From a virus, in IMG/VR virus record IMGVR_UViG_3300019776_000206, positions 1 to 55,767 of that record: a DNA stretch of 55,767 bases; one strand, written 5' to 3'. Shown piece by piece: positions 55,167 through 55,767 of this stretch. The notes beneath the pieces were generated by a model. It did no database searches, was not told the DNA's origin, and saw only the letters and a program-made list of their open reading frames with translations. A program made the translations under genes and the position numbers. Each line of letters starts with the position of its first letter. Position 1 is the first letter of the stretch.

Positions 55167-55426
55167 ATCAAATGAAATATGTCGTACTAAAGCCAAATGA
55201 CAAAGAACTGATTTTTATATTTCCAAAATCAATCGACCACGACAGATTTGTTGAAACGATGGAAGCAATGCGCTACGGATCAAGAAGCAATTGGGAAAGA
55301 CTCTACCCAAATCCAATATCAGCAGGCTTTACAGATGGTAAAACATGCTTTGGTCGTAGCGAAACACTAAACCTAGATAGCCGAAAAGATGTTGATACGG
55401 CCTTGCTTAACGGTGCGCAACCATGA
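55163..55426 (+). CDS. Conserved phage protein, 87 aa
   Basis: YVVLKPNDKELIFIFPKSIDHDRFVETMEAMRYGSRSNWERLYPNPISAGFTDGKTCFGRSETLNLDSRKDVDTALL follows a phage pattern (...ViF.......h......................isAGF......cyG.SeSL.l.SR..D..ll). ATGA overlap with the previous stop. Function unknown. Confidence 0.7.
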   Translation: MNQMKYVVLKPNDKELIFIFPKSIDHDRFVETMEAMRYGSRSNWERLYPNPISAGFTDGKTCFGRSETLNLDSRKDVDTALLNGAQP

Positions 55427-55457
55427 CAGACAACAGTAAAGAGGGAGTCGACAAGTG

Positions 55458-55661
55458 ATGAGCAAAGAAGAATGCGGGTATTGCGGATTGACAAAAAGTA
55501 AATACCAAATGAAGCAAGGATGGACTAATTGTTATTATTGCTCAGAACAATGCGAAAAAATCCATGTAAAGCAGGTTCATGACAGCATGCCGGGTGGTAG
55601 ATCGAATTCTTTGCCTAGCCACATAGCGCGACAAATAGAAAATAGATGGTCTGAAAATTGA
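55458..55661 (+). CDS. Cys-rich zinc-type protein, 67 aa
   Basis: MSKEECGYCGLTKSKYQMKQGWTNCYYCSEQCEKIHVKQVHDSMPGG has CxxC, CxxC and C motifs of a small zinc finger. Start at the ATG 55,458, with GGGAG 12 bases before. An 11-codon frame (55,423-55,458) precedes it with ATGA-type overlap and may be a leader. Confidence 0.6.
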   Translation: MSKEECGYCGLTKSKYQMKQGWTNCYYCSEQCEKIHVKQVHDSMPGGRSNSLPSHIARQIENRWSEN

Positions 55662-55671
55662 AAGGTCGATC

Positions 55672-55767
55672 ATGACTAACACACGCACACTAAAGAGCCG
55701 CAATCAGCGCGAGGGATGGTATGCAGGGAAACACAGGGAAATTAACCCAGATAAAAACTGGTGGGAA
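55672..55767 (+). CDS. N-terminal part of a small gene cut by the window edge
   Basis: ATG at 55,672, 32 codons to the edge: MTNTRTLKSRNQREGWYAGK then HREINPDKNWWE. The frame continues without a break into base 1 and ends at 66 (53 residues in total), if the sequence is circular. Confidence 0.5.
   Translation, partial: MTNTRTLKSRNQREGWYAGKHREINPDKNWWE

Noticed and set aside
1-55767. CRISPR arrays, insertion sequences, integrase or att sites
   Set aside because: No regularly spaced direct repeats, no transposase or recombinase signatures seen; the tmRNA region does not look like an attachment site because both tmRNA parts are present once and in permuted order.

Overview
The window reads as a tailed double-stranded DNA phage (siphovirus type: tape measure, tail tube, J-like tip protein, NlpC/P60 tip peptidase, no contractile sheath) of a Pseudomonadota host. 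It looks like a complete genome of about 55.8 kb opened inside a gene: the partial gene at the right edge (55,672 onward) continues in frame into base 1 and stops at 66, as expected for a circularly permuted or circular assembly. No integrase and no CI-size repressor were recognised, so temperate life is not supported. The host is uncertain. The tmRNA has a permuted gene order, known from alpha-, some beta-proteobacteria and cyanobacteria, and its 5' end (GGTTTCGAC) would fit a betaproteobacterial setting; this is a hint only.

Layout. 48,194-55,767 then 1-2,712 (+ strand): an early block of small overlapping genes with an ERF annealing protein, SSB, a DnaQ-like exonuclease, a MazG-like pyrophosphohydrolase and a DUF4214-type protein. 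2,702-32,419 (- strand): the late block. Read in transcription order from high to low coordinates it has terminase small and large subunits, a few small genes, a portal-MuF fusion carrying a mini-intein, prohead protease/scaffold, major capsid protein, connectors, tail tube, tail chaperone with a probable -1 frameshift, tape measure, tip proteins, J-like protein, fibre proteins, a remarkable Lys/Arg-rich 18-residue-repeat protein, and a lysis cassette (holin candidates, L-Ala-D-Glu peptidase-type endolysin, Rz/Rz1). 32,680-33,340 (- strand): a tmRNA gene whose acceptor part lies upstream of its coding part. 33,683-48,012 (- strand): the second early/middle block with the 65-residue HTH regulator, Nin-type recombination genes ninB and ninG, an Acb2/Tad1-like nucleotide-sponge candidate, an IbrB/IbrA pair, HNH nucleases, a replication initiator and a DnaB-like helicase.

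How it works together. A divergent control region at 48,013-48,193 separates the two early blocks, with sigma70-like promoters in both directions and repeated operator-like motifs. Further promoters sit at 43,338, 36,301, 30,423 and 28,835, the last with near-consensus boxes in front of the head genes. Early products give annealing recombination and replication; late products build head, tail and lysis.

The most unusual content is: the phage-borne permuted tmRNA with a tag ending in ANA; two independent HNH-gene insertions, in ninB and in ninG, each of which left the old C-terminal coding segment stranded downstream while the host gene ends in a different, homologous C-terminus; the intein sitting exactly at the Cys-rich motif of the MuF domain; and a family of long inverted-repeat RNA elements, two of which share a conserved interior and precede HNH genes.
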